This document shows, in pieces, positions 37,701 through 51,196 of a stretch of 64,000 nt of DNA. Positions within the stretch are counted from its first letter, which is position 1. Every line of letters begins with the position of its first letter. Below the pieces are notes generated by a model. It searched no databases, was not told the origin of the DNA, and was given only the letters and a program-made list of their open reading frames with translations. The translations under genes were made by a program, and so were the position numbers. Source of the DNA: Aphelocoma coerulescens (lineage: Eukaryota; Chordata; Aves; Passeriformes; Corvidae); NCBI RefSeq assembly GCF_041296385.1, contig NW_027184085.1:51861109-51925108 (forward strand), written 5' to 3'.

Positions 37701-38348
37701 ACATGTGAACAGAGATCCAAGCAACAATATACTTCATACATGCAAAAAGTGCTTGGAAACAGGAATACATATGGAAGGTAATTTTATTTCTTATTACTGG
37801 AGGATTATGAAGCAATTAGTGCTTGTATTATATTTCTTTTAACTCCTGCAGAAGAGAGAAGTTTCACAAGTTCTCTAGAATGTTGTCATAAGAAATAAAT
37901 CTCCACTTTGAAGTGAAACACAGAAGAGCTGTGTTTTTAAAGAAAGGGCAAGAAAGGAAGTCTGGTGGAGGCTGATGGTCAGTTTACAGTTTTGAGTATC
38001 TTACTTTATCCCTGAGAAAAGCTCAGGTTTTAGCTTGCATGGGGAATGGAGCATTCCTTTTGTCTAATGAACAACCCTTACTCATAGATGGTGACTTGTA
38101 GCAAAACCAAAACCTGAAAATCAAGCCATAATTTGCCTTCATAGATGAAATCTGTATTTACATCCACTGCAGTTTTCCTCAATTGTAGACCAAAACCAGG
38201 CAGCCTGCCTTCTCAATAGCTTGTACCAATTGTCCACAGGGCTTTATGAGTGTTAAAATGTAAACAAGGAGAGAAAAAATTAAAAAGTAAGGTTTACATG
38301 CTGATTATGGCCATTATTATTCTGAAAAAGGTGCTAGGCTTATCCACA

Positions 38349-38420
38349 GTGGGAAATAAAGGTCTCAGCATGGAAGGGGTGGGAAATAAAGTTCTCAGTA
38401 TGGAAAGGGTGGCAAATGAG
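38349..38420. repeat. 30-bp tandem duplication plus partial third unit
   Basis: Unit GTGGGAAATAAAGGTCTCAG followed by CATGGAAGGG at 38349-38378, a second copy with a few changes at 38379-38408, and the start of a third (GTGGCAAATGAG). The period is a multiple of three and lies in the open frame 38250-38579, where it would encode repeated VGNK-LSMEx. No protein family is recognised for that frame. Confidence 0.85.
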
Positions 38421-39583
38421 AAGAAGAACACAGAAGAATCTGTATCACAAGAGTTACTTATTGGTGCTGTCAGAGCTAATTGGCATTCTGCTGCCCAACT
38501 ACAGCAAAACCATCTGGGCTCCACTAAAATGCAGGGCACCATCAGAACAGCCAGAAAGGTCATTCAGTCAGTGGTTTGACTATAAGGATTATCCTTCTTT
38601 TATTGCTGAATTTTGTTGGTCTTTGCTTGTGAAAGGAGTTGTGGAGAGCTGTTACTGTGGATGCCCTGGTGAGCACTGAAATGGTTGAGAACCTCTTATA
38701 GTCATTGTATCTGATGCAGAGCTCAGAAGGTGAAGGAAGTAGACATCTAAATGTCTGTTTGATGCTGATGAATTATATAATGTCCCACTGGTACCTGCCT
38801 GATTTGAATTTTATGGAGAAGTTGGAGTTAAGCAATGAAGTCAATGACACTGATGTTCATATTTAGGATCCAGCATGATTTTAGGAACATAGCTGCTTCC
38901 TGAACTGGGGCTAATGGGATGCATTTTTAGAAACCTGTAAGACAATTAGGCACTGAATTTCCTCTAATTTGCTTATATCGTGTTACAAGCTAACAGTATG
39001 AGTGAACCAGTCCTAATATCTTATGCTTAATAGAACACATTTCCGGAAGCACCTATTTTTTTCATTTTTTTCCTATAATCAAAAGGTGTGTTTGCCTTTG
39101 CACCATCTATTAACTACAAGAGTTGCCAGAACGAAGAGAGAATGTAAATTAGGTTGTGAATCCTGAAGTTCACTTTCCTTTTCTTTGCTTATGTTATTTT
39201 AAAGAGTCAATTCATTTTCTATTTTTTTTTTTTGGTGAAAGACTGAGCTGGGAGACCTTTGAAAATGTCTATGACTCACTGAAGTTTTCTTAATTCTTCT
39301 GATCTTTAAAGGCAATTTTGAAAAATTTGAGAAGGTTTTTTGGTCCATCTTGTAAAATAAGAGGGAAAACAGATCCCAGGAAAGACAAAATGGAGCTCTT
39401 TCATTCCTCCCAGTGTGTAGGTTTTTTCCCTGGGAATTCTGTTAAATTATGCAGAAGAGTGAATCCGTTGTACAAATAACATATTTTAGAATTTAAATTA
39501 AGCGGATGAGCATCATGATAGAACTTGGCTTTGTATTATCTCTCAAAAGGCATACTCATTCGGAATGGTTTCGGATTAGGATG

Positions 39584-40271
39584 CTATCATAGAGTATCTA
39601 GAATCATAGAGTAGTTTGAGTTAGAAGGGATCTTTAAGCACCATCTAGTCCAACTCCCCTGCAGTGATCACGGACATCTTCAACTAGATCAGGTTACTCA
39701 GAGTACTATCCAACCTGATCTTGAATATTTCCAGGGATGAGGCACCTATCACCTCTCTGGACAATCTGTTTCACGGTTTAAATGTGCTCATCCTAAGAAA
39801 ATATAGTCTACCTTATATCTAGTATAAATCTAATCTCTTTTCAAGTAAAACTAATTTCCCTTTTACTGCCATAACAGGCCCTGTGAAAAACTTTGTCCTA
39901 ATCTTTATTGTAAGCTCCCTTTAAATACTGAAAGGTCTCAATAAGGTCTCTTCAGAGCCTTCTTGTCTCCAGGCTGAATAACCCCAACTCTCTCAGCCTT
40001 TCCTCATAGGAGAGGTGCTCTAGACCTCTCATCACTTTTGTAACTCTCCTCTGGACTCACTCCAGCAGGTCCATGTCCTTCCTGTGCTGGGACCCCAGAG
40101 CTGGATGCAGTGTTCCACATGGGGCCTCAACAGGGCAGAGCTCAGAGGGGCAGAATCCCCTCCCTCCCCTGCTGCCCACGCTGCCTTGGATGCAGCCCAG
40201 GACATGTTTGGCTTTCTGGGCTGTGGGTGGGTGCTCATGGCTGGGTCATGTCCAGCCTCTCACCCAGCAGC
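39584..40271 (-). mobile_element. CR1 LINE 3' fragment (minus strand)
   Basis: Same subfamily wording as 22091-22945: the minus strand reads the [21 protein letters not shown] region, [16 protein letters not shown] (about 40146-40099), [22 protein letters not shown] sequence, then the 3' UTR to ATGATTCTAGATAC at the left edge. The 5' limit near 40271 falls in the thumb region, so the copy is 5' truncated. It lies head to head with the plus-strand CR1 starting near 40395. Confidence 0.92.
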
Positions 40272-40394
40272 CTTTGTTGATAACTCCCCTCAATATGTGA
40301 AAAATACTATCGTGTAGTATTTCTTCTCCAGGCCATCCACACTGACACTTAATACACCTTCCACAATCTCAGTGTCTAGAGAGTAAGTCATGAG
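40272..40394. other. Short spacer between two inverted CR1 copies
   Basis: About 120 bp with no clear CR1 similarity that I can read. It could be the original target sequence between two independent insertions. Confidence 0.45.
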
Positions 40395-40738
40395 CAGCCG
40401 CTGAGAAAAGAAGACCTTTAAAACTACATGAAAGGAGGTTGTTTGGAGGTGGGGATTATTTTCTTCTCCCAAAGAGCAAGAGGTCGCACAAGAGGAAAGA
40501 GCCTCAAGTTCCACCAGGAAATGTTAAGACTGGATATCAGAAAAAACTTAATCACTGTAAGGGTTTCCAAATATTGTAACAGCCTGACTCTAGAGCAGTC
40601 CCTGGAGATATTTAAGGCCCGTAAATATGGCCCTTAGAGACATGGCTTAGTGGGTGGCTTGGCACTACTAGGTTTATGGTTAGACTCAATGATCTTAAGG
40701 GTCTTTTTCAATCCAAAACATTTTATGATTCTATTCTC
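40395..40738 (+). mobile_element. CR1 LINE 3' fragment (plus strand)
   Basis: The end of CR1 ORF2: GGCLEVGIIFFSQ (about 40434-40472), RTRGKSLKFHQEMLRLDIRK (about 40484-40543), LEQSLEIFKARKYGP (about 40590-40634). Then the 3' UTR with TGGTTAGACTCAATGATCTT and the terminal ATGATTCTATTCT. The frame is open across most of the fragment (40428-40637), but it is only the last part of the protein. Confidence 0.92.
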
Positions 40739-43700
40739 TGTTACTGTGCCTCACTACTCAGATCTGTGTGGTGTTTGATTAAAGCAGGCAGCTCACCCTT
40801 GTGATTTGCTTTCCTGCATGGCTGCTGTTAGATACATCCTCTGGGGAAATCCACAGTTTCAGCTCTTGACTGAGGTGGTCTTACTTTTGTTTGAGCTCCT
40901 TTTGTGGACTTCTAGATACTCTGGAGAACAGCTACACAAGACAGCTAATCAAACTTGAATAATAAAGGAATAAGAGTTTGGGACTTGGTTTTCTTCCAAC
41001 TGTTTATTCATTGCTCATTTATTTTGATAACCCCTGAGTTTGTTTTTCAAAGTCTGTTGACTAATAAAACAACACCTATTTTGGAAGTCTTTCCTCTGCT
41101 TGTTTCAGTGTGGGAACAGTACCAATATGCAAATGACATTTTAATATCATGAGCCAAAAATTCGTCTTTAAAAGTCCTAAGGTTTAAGAACAGGCACAAT
41201 TTAATTTTTGTTTTGTCTTTTTTTTTCCCATTGAATCTACTTCACAGAGGTATGATATAACACAATCCAGACATAAGACAAGACTCTCAAAGTTGCACAT
41301 GAGCAAATAAGTAAGGAGTACAGTTTTTGATTAATTTTATAAATTATTGTACTCAAAAAAATAAATTCTTTAGTTTGTTCACTGTTCTAAATGCTACAGA
41401 AACTTCAAATGCATAGTTGTCATCTAGCAGAGTCTGTTGTGAATACCTGCATGCAACAGTACTGAATATATATATCTGTAACAATAAAAACTAACTTGCA
41501 GTTATAGCTAAAATTATTTGGAAATTGGAGTTCATAGTACTGGATTGACTATTTACATAAGTCATCCAATTTGGAGATATAACAATACCATATTTTAAGG
41601 AATTCATGAATCTTGTTGATTTAGACACCAGTTATAATCAGGTGCAATTAATTATGCAATTTGAAATGCAACTAAAGTGTTGCATTTTATTTTTGAGTGT
41701 GAATGATTATTAGGAATTCAGGTATTTTTATAACTGGCTTTGCTTTAATTGTTATGTGTTGTGTTCCTCTTTTCAACAGCCCACCCAAGTGTGTGAAGCA
41801 GCTGAATATCGACCTCTGCTCTGTTTTTTCATAGGCAACTGACACTGTCTGTACTGATGTTCCTCTCCACCCTTCTGTTATCCTACAACATAATTAATGT
41901 TTTCTCAATTTATAAAGTGCCATTTTGGCACTGTTTCCCCATTTAACATCACCCAGAGAAATTGTCATCAGGACTAGATAGAAAACTTCTCATTTTTATG
42001 ACAATAAGGAGATGCATATTGCCTTGATGAAAGCAGCCAGAACATGTTTGCACTGAATATTAACCAGGCTGCATGTGTGAAAAAGCTGTGGCAGGTGATA
42101 CTTGACAACAGAGTCCAGCCAAGCCTAACAATCAACTCCTAACTATCCCTGGAGTGCAAGCTCAGCATAAGCTCTCATTTCAGGAATCCTTTAATGTTAT
42201 GTTACACAGAACATGGATGGAGGCTGAAACAGGCAGGATCATACATTCTGCTGTGACAGTGGGGAAATTTTCTGTGTTGTGGAATTTGAAACTTTTAAAG
42301 ACAGAATAATTAAAGAAAGGTGAAAAATTGGGCCTTGAACCCCAGGCAACATAATCTTACACAAATCATATAAACCTATTTTGGCATCCTTCTTTGTTGA
42401 AAAACCTGATCCACTTGAGTGTTTTCAGTCAAGGCCTTTGTCAGTGTTGTGTGGGAAATAATCAAATAAATTTAGATTTTCCCTAATTGTATAAAGAGAT
42501 GGACAACTGGAGAAAGGAACCAGCAGTTTTGGTGAGAGATTACTGTTCTTGGGAGAGGAAAATTACAAACCCTGCTCCTCAAGATTCAGGCTAGGAGGCA
42601 GTCTTATCCAATGTTTTTGCTAGCAAGTTTGTAATCAAAGCTAAGAGTGAACTATTTGAAATTTAGTGATGACATAAAAGTTGGAGTGTCATGGACACAG
42701 AAAAAATGCAGACTACACTGGATAATCTTTCAAACACTACTACTAAGAGCAAACAAGGAAAATGGCATGAAGTATAAGGGCACAAAGATACAGAACTAAG
42801 ATTTATCTTAGAAACTAGAGGATTGTTGCTGGGACCTTAGTGAAATTTTATCAGTACAATATAGTCCATGGGTGCTCATCTGTTAAGTATCTCAGATCCA
42901 TACATGTCTTGCAGCAGAATTGTTAACTTACCCTTCTTTCATATGCTGCATGCAGACTTTTCAAACAGCCCCAACAGTTTGCTTTTTGAAAGGATTATTT
43001 GGTGCCTGGCCAGAGTTTACAAGATATACCCACAAGAGGTACAGATAGATAGATCACAGAATCAGAATTTTAAATGGGTTACCCTATCACCACATCTGAC
43101 ACCTCTGTATTAGCAGAGTAAAAAGACATTAAGAGAAAGAAAGAAACAAAGGGAATAAAACCCTCTTGATAAAGGAGTCACAACTATAAATTCCCTTTTA
43201 CCTTTTACCAATTTCCTTATACCCAGACAAATGCTATTTGTAAAGTTTAAAACTCCTTTCTCTTGTTTCTCTATATCTTCTGCTTTCTAACCCTTTGTCA
43301 ACCTTGCATCATTTTAACTCAACCTCTCCTTCCTTTCTCCCTCTATGCTTGTTCCAAGAGACTCAACTTCCAGAAGATCAATTCAGTCCAAATGAGATAT
43401 TTTCTCAGGTGCTTCTTGTTCCCCCCATGGGTTTTTGGGGTTATTTTTGCCTTGTGTTAATTTAGTTTTGAGTCAAGATTTTTGAATGTGGAAAGTCAAA
43501 ATATATAATATTTTTTTCATAAAAGCCTGTGTCATATTACACATAGTGTTCATTCCTAGGGAGGTAGCACTTGTAAGCATATTGGAAATTTCAGCTTTTC
43601 AAGAAATGAAGCTGAACATCTTTTTTCTAGGTTAGCATATGTCAGAAGCCCAGTAAAATGATCAGATATGCTGTTTGCAGTGCCTCTGCCATGAAGTTAG

Positions 43701-46700
43701 TCACATTTAGCATACATATGACTGAGTAGGTTTGATAGATATTGAAGAAAGCCCACAAAGTCTTCATGAATGATTTTAGGCTGAAACCTCCAACAGAATT
43801 CTGCATGCAGACTTTGCAGTATGAGCTTTTACAAAGATTTTTTGTTTCTTTCACAGAATGTATTTAGTGTGGTGGGAACAAAATTATAAATATTGGTGAT
43901 AAATAAAAGATGGTGGCAGGAGAAATTAATCTTTTTCCCATGAGGTTCCATAAAGGTATCTTTGGTTGATCAATGTCCTTTGAGACCGCAGAGAACAAAT
44001 TCCTGGGGCGAAAAGATCACCAGTGTGGAACATCTTCTTTAAACATAGTACTTTATACATAATCCCGTTTAGAAAGAACCTGTCATTTTAGAATCTCAGA
44101 ACATTTTACATATGTTAGTCTCAGCACACCTTTTAAGAATATTTCATCATTTTCATAAATTTTTGCAAAGGAGAACTGGAGAGGGTCATTCACTTACCTC
44201 AGGTGAATGGTGAAAAAATGAGAAAAAGCAGAAATAAGAACTAGAAATATTGATCCCTACATTCTGATGTCAGGCCTGGGTAACAGCAGACAGAGTTTTT
44301 ATTCAGCTTTACAATGACAGTTTTCAAAAGGATTCTGTATTTTTATCCAGGTGCATTTTTTCATGAAGAATGTTCAGTTTCTTAGGAAAAATGGGATTTT
44401 CCATTTAAAAAGCCAAGCAAATCTGTAATGGAAATGTTTTTGTTGAACAGCTTTTCATTTTAACTGGCATGTGTTAAAGGGAATGGCAGATTGGCTACTG
44501 CATGTCCTTATTTTCATGTAAGGCAGGTTTTTAATGACCTGATTCTCACTGCAAGATATGAGGCAACCACAGAATTTAGGCATGGTTTGCTTCTAACTTC
44601 TTTTGGAATGGATACAGTTGTGTATCATAGGTGAAGTCATCTAATTTCTGAGAACTGGCATTAATGCAATTCCATAAATCACTGTTATATATTTATGGAT
44701 TGAAACTCTATCTTAGTAGCAAAACCTAAAAATCAAGGCAGAAATATTTTATTTTAATAAACATTTTTTTTAGGAAAAGAAATACACCCTTATTGATAAT
44801 AGTGTTGCTTTTCTTTTCTTCTCTCTATTGATAAATATGTACTGTCTTACTGAAAGGATCACTTTCCATGTTCCCACACTTTATATAATGAATTCTTACA
44901 TGAATTTTAGATTTTAAAAATTCCTACATATTTCAATTTAGTCTTCTGCTATAATGATGCTTAGTCTACTTTTTCAGACATTATCTAATGTTCACTTATG
45001 CATTATCACAAAAGTCAGATTTATTTTATTCCCCAATTCCTTACATTTCAGTTTATCCACCAAGATTTCATTACATCTTGTCTTTTTTATGCACTTCTGA
45101 TATGATGGATCTCACAGAGAAATACATTTAAAGGCTGCTGCTATAACATCACTGAACTCACATCTCCAAAATCTGACATCCTGACTATTCTGTCAGGTGT
45201 CACGGGCTTCCAGATTGTTACAGAATGTATTGTTATTGATTTCAAAGTGCTGCTGACTTTAGGTTCTGACACCATCCCTCCTTACTAAAAAAAAAATATT
45301 CCTATTTGTTCTTTCTGAAGTTTCTTACAGGATGATCTAAGGGAGTCTGATAATGAAATGGATTCAGATTGCTTGACATAAATGGAACATCCTGATTAAC
45401 TGCTAAATTGTGTCAGATATGGGTGACAGGGATCTCAGTATCAAAGACAATGCCATTAATTTTGCTGGCATGATCTTATTTGCTTTTAAAAGTATGTTTT
45501 TACCTAGAACAGTAGTGTGGAATGCACATCTGTTGGGAATGTCTTGCAAACAGCCTTGGACAAAACAGGTCCACTTAATAGTGTCTTGTTTATAGGGACA
45601 TGCATATTGGTTGCCCTGTTATTAAATACCCTCTGATTCTATATCCAGGCAATTATGAATGATAAATATTACCTTGACTAGGACTTGAGATGAGGACTAA
45701 GAAAGAATAATTTAATTCATTTAATCTGATGACTCCACACGGCTATATCTATCCTACAGCTCATATCTACCCTATAGCATGTGTTCTCCCCTTGTCTAAC
45801 CAGGAGACCTACCAGAAAGTACTGCAGCTCCCTTTGTGCTAGGAGGCTTTTTCTAAAGTTTCAGCTAAGAAAACCAGGGCAGATCATAAGTGTGCTGAAA
45901 AGCATCAATTTTTACAAATCTCTCCCCTACATGCCTCATTTAACTTTAACGTCCATACTGTGATCATCATGACCAATAGTCAAAGGACAAAATTAGGTGA
46001 TGTCTTTCTGCCTTTCTTAATGCCTTTTGGAGAGAGACATGAATAAAGGCATCACTTCCAATTTCAAGGGCAAAAATCAGTTGACATCTGGTCACTAAAT
46101 TAAAAGTGTTAAAGCACTTCTTTTAAGGCCTGCCTTATAAGAGGAGCATATGCAAACATCATGAGTTACAGAAGACTCTGTGAACACTATCCTGAAAGCA
46201 ATGTTTGATGGTAAAAAAACTCAAACAGATACTAGTATGTCCTAATCAGAAGTCTCAAAAGGGTGGGTGAAAAAAAAAAAAATTGGAATGCCCTAATATC
46301 CTAAATAATTCATTCATTTCCAAGTAATTTTCCCCATTCCCAGTTTTGCTTTGAAAAGTTAGTACTGGTAATAAGAAACTGAGCATATTCATATTTTGTG
46401 CCAGTGAAGATACCTCTATGGTCCTTCTAGAGCAGAAGAACAGCCTGGAGCGCTTTCCCAAAAGCCAGGAATGAGACAGGACTGCCCTGGTCCTTCATGG
46501 AAAAAAAATAATCTGTCAAAATATCCAGATTTACTGTCATTTGACAGTCCATTGCGTTTCTTTAAATAAGAAAGGAACCTAAGAAAAAAACCCTACATTT
46601 TCATGCTTGGCAGTGCATTTGTTTTATGCTCAAAATCTGAGCACTGCCTGCTTATAGATGAATAAAGAATCATTAATTAAAGTAAAACAGATCTATAGTC

Positions 46701-49700
46701 TCTGGAGAACTCCAGTCCCAATTACCCTCTTGATGCAGCTCTTTTCCTGAGAGTGGTGTGCTTTTTGCACCATAAAACTCATGGAAAAGAGTTGGGAAAC
46801 ATTCATCATGTCTCCACGATTCTTGTAAGTTCAGGTTTCTCCTAAAAGCTTCCCCCTTAGCCTACCTTTAAGCTACCCTGGGTGTGCATCACTCATTTTA
46901 ACAGTTGTGTTTCTTGTGTGTAGCATGCTCAGAGGTGCTCTGTTGCAGAGATGTACAACACAGGTGCTGCTGCATTTCATTGTCCTACTAAAAAAAAGGA
47001 ACAACAGTCCTACTCCCTGGCTGAACTGCCAAAGTTAAATCATTGCTGTAGGCAAGCTTTGGGGTTATCTAGATAAACTATATGTGATTTCCATAGATAT
47101 ATTAAAATTGTGCCTATGACAGATGTCACATAGGGGGGAAAAAACCAAAGGATGAAGGCTGTTTGGGAATTCCTCAGTCAGCATGTCAATAGTTGAGTAG
47201 CCTGGGGAAAATGAACTGAAACTTGTCCATGAGGAGACACCAAAAGAGCAGTGCACATAAACACATGAACATGTGCATTATGATGCAGAGCCATAATGAA
47301 CTGTGCTGGAAGAATGAAAGGTGTGGCGTGAGATATTCCGGAAAAGTTGGATTGAATCTGATACATGAACTGAGATTACAGGGGAATTTCAGTAGTCATG
47401 TTTGCTCTCTGAATATTAGTGGTAGCAGAGCTTGTCGTTATCTATACATATGTGTAGCATGCATTGTGTCACCCAGTAGGAAATGAGTGGGGAAACAGGA
47501 CGAAACTGAGAATGTAAAAATGAAGTAAATGTCAGGAGCAAAAGTAACCTTAGCATTCAGGTCTCTTAAACTGCAAAGGAGTTTCCTTAGGGAAGCAGTA
47601 AAAGCGTCATCACTTCCCTCATTTGAAACTGGATCAGAAAAATCTACAGGGCTACATTCTGCTCCAGTTTTCTGAATATCATTCTGGCTTCAAGACTCTG
47701 TATTTACTTTTCCACTGATACCAGCTAAAGCAGAATCTGCCTCTTTGGGAAGAATTTATTTTAGCAGGGATTAGTAGGAAGATGGAATACACAGTCTACC
47801 AGGCCTTTTGTCATTGTTAATACCTATGGCAAAATCTTCAGATGGGATTGAGTCTATTAAAATAAATATTGAAATAGTTTTTAACACTTATTTATATGAC
47901 ATAAATTGATATCCTAGGAATGTTTGAGGGCATAGATGATGTGGTCAATTACTTAGCAGAAATATGGCATTTTCAAGTAACATTCAAATTTTCAGTGAAA
48001 ATGGATACTGTTTTGAAACTTTCATTACCAGCCTGAATGTTCATAAGCCATATTGCTATATCTGTGGTAAGAGTTGTCCTGAGACTATAAAATAAACCCC
48101 ACTTACTTTTTTGTTTTTTTTTTGGTTTTTTTGTTGTTGATTATTTTTCTCCAAGAATTAGATTCAATATCAACCCAAATTCGTTAGTAAGGCTAATTGA
48201 AGTTTAGCATCTTGCAGACCTTTTTGTAGGCAGAGTAATGTTTTTTACTCTTTTTTTTTAAAGTATGCATTCGCTTGCTCTCTTCTATAGAGGGAACCCT
48301 TTATTTATGTAAAATAAAATCTCACACAGTTTAAGTGAAAAACTTATCTTGAGACTAAATCCAAATAGAATAATATCAGTGGAAAGTCTGTCATACTACA
48401 TTTTAGGTAACCAGCTGGCTAATGACTTTGGTGGTCTCTCTGATAAAGGGTGCTGATATTCAGAATGAAGTTCTCTAGTTAGAACCCTGACTCATTTAAA
48501 TGTAGCTGCACTTTTTGCCGCTCAAAAATCATTAGGATAATTTCTTAGAGAATTCATTCACAGATGATAAATGGCCTTCATATGTTTTATTTTCTGGACA
48601 GATGATGATATTTCAATGGCAATATAGTAGTTCAACATTTAAATCTCTTTTGCAAATTAGATTGAAATTCTATATTCAAGATTTTTTTGTCCAATGATAA
48701 AGATAGATTTGTGTCAGCTTGATGATGGAGAGAGTATCAGGCAGTTATAACCAGTTGTTTAGCTAAGCTCTATTTACTGAATACACATTTCCATTCTCTT
48801 GGCCACTCGGGTATATGGTTCCTGCCCAGGTTCTTGATGAATTTCAAGTACCTCATGTCTTTGTACCAACCTATCTCCAGCTTGTTTCCATTCTCTACTG
48901 ACTTGCCCTAGGAACATTCAGCACTGTGCTTGGAAAAAACCCCCATACTCTGGGAATATAAATGTGTAAAAGTAATATTTCCATTTACTACTTAATAGTC
49001 CCCTTCTAAATGTTAAAATAATTTATTAATGCAGAAAAAAAAGAAGTGGCACACATTTTACTACCTGAAAACATCTTTAGATCCCACCTCTACAGATTAC
49101 CTAATTTCCAAAAAACGAAGTATTAATTGTAATTATTCATTACTGAATGTGCTAAAAGTGTGCAGAGCTTTGCCTCTTGGTGTCTATTGAACCACTCTGC
49201 CAGTTGATAAACACAAGTGCCTCTGGCTACAGTGAGCTATCTGACTGATGTTGCACAGAGAGATTTGGTTCATTAGGTATGAAACTGGATAGGATCAGCA
49301 GTGTTACTTAGCATCCCCTGGAAATGGGTGCACTGGGTGGACACACCATAGGGGTATAAAATAGTATAAAAGTAGCTTAAAGCTAGAAAAAAAAAAATCA
49401 GTCTGTACCATTGAAACTATCATTTCAAATGCTAATTGTATGGAAGTTATATTTTGTGGTCACAATACTTGCAATAGTTTTTTGAGAAGACCTCCTTAGT
49501 GCAGGTGTTGTATTGAATGCCCAGTGATTCTTAACTGCCTTTTCAGGAGCAAAGAAGACAAAGCAAAGCTGGTTTTGAAGGGATAGAGACCACAGTGGGA
49601 CAAAATCCTTATCTCACTTTGCTTTTTTGACTAACTAGAAACAGAAGGCATGCAGCATCTTGCAGGACGTAAGTCATGTCATTGCTGAGGACTGTGACAC

Positions 49701-50733
49701 CTTTGCTGCCAAAGTGGCTTTAGATCATACTTTTGAAGAGAGAAAAAGGGAGCTGAGAAACTGAAAGGTTATTTAGTTCATTCCCTTTTCCCAAAAGCAG
49801 ACACAACCACACCTATATCACATATCCCGTGTTGTGACAGATTTTTAAGAGTTTTTTTGGGGAAAATAAAGGGATAATATTTTTAGTGATTACTTAAATT
49901 TACTTAGTGTGGGTGTGTGTTTTGTTAAAAAGTCACCTGCTCTGGAATGATATTAAGGGAAGGACAACAAAGATTTTCACTATGAAACATAACTGATCAT
50001 GTAATTGCCCTTGATTTGCTTACCCTGCTTAAAATCTCCTGAGTGCAACTGGCTGCATGTCACTGAGGAGGGCTCTGCACCTTCCTATCGCTGTGTTCAT
50101 ATATTCTGTTCATCTCAAATGATGTAAAAACTTTATCATATTATTTTGGAATTGGACATAAATGTGGTTCAGATGGCATTATACGAATAAACACATAGAT
50201 TCGCACATTGTTCAAGTCTACAAATGCACCACATTTGGGTTTGCAAGGCTGGTGCTCAGTGCTTGCACTGGTAGCTAAATGGCAGCTCTCAAAACCCGGG
50301 GCTGCTGCCCTTCCCCAGCACTGTGTGAAGGCAGTGCCATGTCTGTGGTCCTCTCCTAGCACTGCCTTCTCCTGAGAACTGCAGGTTACATAGCAGCACT
50401 GTCTGTATGTACATAGAACCAAACAAGAAGGGGCTATATTCTTTTGATACCCTCCAGTTACTCTGCTGAGATGTCCTCAGAGAGCATTCTGCATCCTATT
50501 TCTGGAGGATTTAGAAATAATGGAAACTATAATGAAGTTGTGAGCTAAGCAAGCTCACAATGCAAACCAAGATAAGCACAGAAAATATATTCCTGGCCAA
50601 ATAGACATGATTTTATTGGAGGACAGTAAGAAACAGGACACAGAATAGGTACACTGGCTTTCATAACTGACACATGCAGTGTGACTATAGTCATTCTGCA
50701 GAACTCATACCACTTGGCACAGGACTGAACGGC
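40739..50733. other. AT-rich sequence, no gene recognised; one old LINE trace
   Basis: Unique-looking DNA except for the weak LINE trace at about 42590-42830 listed separately. T-rich low-complexity runs lie at 48105-48140 and 48240-48262. At 49357-49370 there is GTATAAAATAGTATAAAAG, a TATA-like motif without other promoter support. Open frames are short and without motifs. Confidence 0.6.
42590..42830 (+). mobile_element. Possible very old CR1/L3-type LINE remnant
   Basis: Around 42658-42717 the plus strand reads KFSDDIKVGVSWTQKKCRLH, like the palm of a CR1-clade reverse transcriptase (the KF-[AS]-DD-x-K-V-G block). About 90 bases downstream is the GTKIQN-like stretch. The similarity is short and the flanks are unreadable, so limits and family are uncertain. 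Confidence 0.4.
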
Positions 50734-51196
50734 TGTACTAGTTTGAAAACAAACCAGTGGGAGGCACCAAGTCAGAATAACAATTTAACAGGGAAATTTT
50801 AAAAAAAGGCAGAAAACACGGGTTCAAACTGACAGAGTCAGGATACAACCTGTTAGTCAGGGTGTTGGTAGCAGTCCCATAAAATGGTGGCTGCAGTCCT
50901 CCTGAAGTGATGGATGTGGTTCTGTTGAAGCACTGATCTTTTCGAAGAGTCTGCTCTTTCTCAGAAGGTCCAGTGGTGGCTATGTAGCTCCTGTCGTCTG
51001 GGAATCCAGTGGAAAGGGTGGCTGTGGTGTTTGGAATCTCAGCTTTTATCCAGGATGGAATTCTTGGTTCCTCCCTCTGGGTGGAGCATCTCACAATGGG
51101 ATGATGAGTCATGAGGCCAGGCATTGATGGGCTCATTAACAGCAAGATAGTCTGGGGGGAGGAGGCAAGGGAACACTGCCCCACCTGATTTCAACA
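50734..51196 (-). mobile_element. Solo LTR, avian ERV (ERVL-like)
   Basis: 463 bp with TG...CA ends. The minus strand starts TGTTGAAATCAGGTGGGG and ends TTTGTTTTCAAACTAGTACA, a typical avian LTR ending. A TATA-like GGATAAAAGCTG lies about 150 bp from the start (plus strand near 51044-51054), and GGTGCCTCCCACTGG precedes the 3' edge. No partner LTR or internal sequence is present. The flanks ACGGC and GCTCA do not match, so no target duplication was confirmed. The minus strand is open for 148 codons (50738-51184) across nearly the whole element, with no known protein motif. Confidence 0.75.

Larger units (their letters stand above)
28178..39583. other. AT-rich sequence, no gene recognised
   Basis: If 28033-28177 is an exon, the first 660 bases could be its 3' UTR. 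The rest is unique-looking DNA with small repeats: a (GAT)n run at about 29530-29571, TATT/AAAT tetranucleotide runs near 29366-29380 and 31103-31120, (ATT)n/(AAT)n at 34703-34740, a G run at 33618-33627, a 30-bp tandem duplication at 38349-38408, and a perfect hairpin at 31848-31877. Open frames are all under about 110 codons and lack known motifs. Confidence 0.55.

Noticed and set aside
49357..49376. TATA-like tandem (TATAAAATAGTATAAAAG)
   Set aside because: No initiator, CCAAT, CpG richness or downstream exon; such motifs are common in AT-rich DNA.
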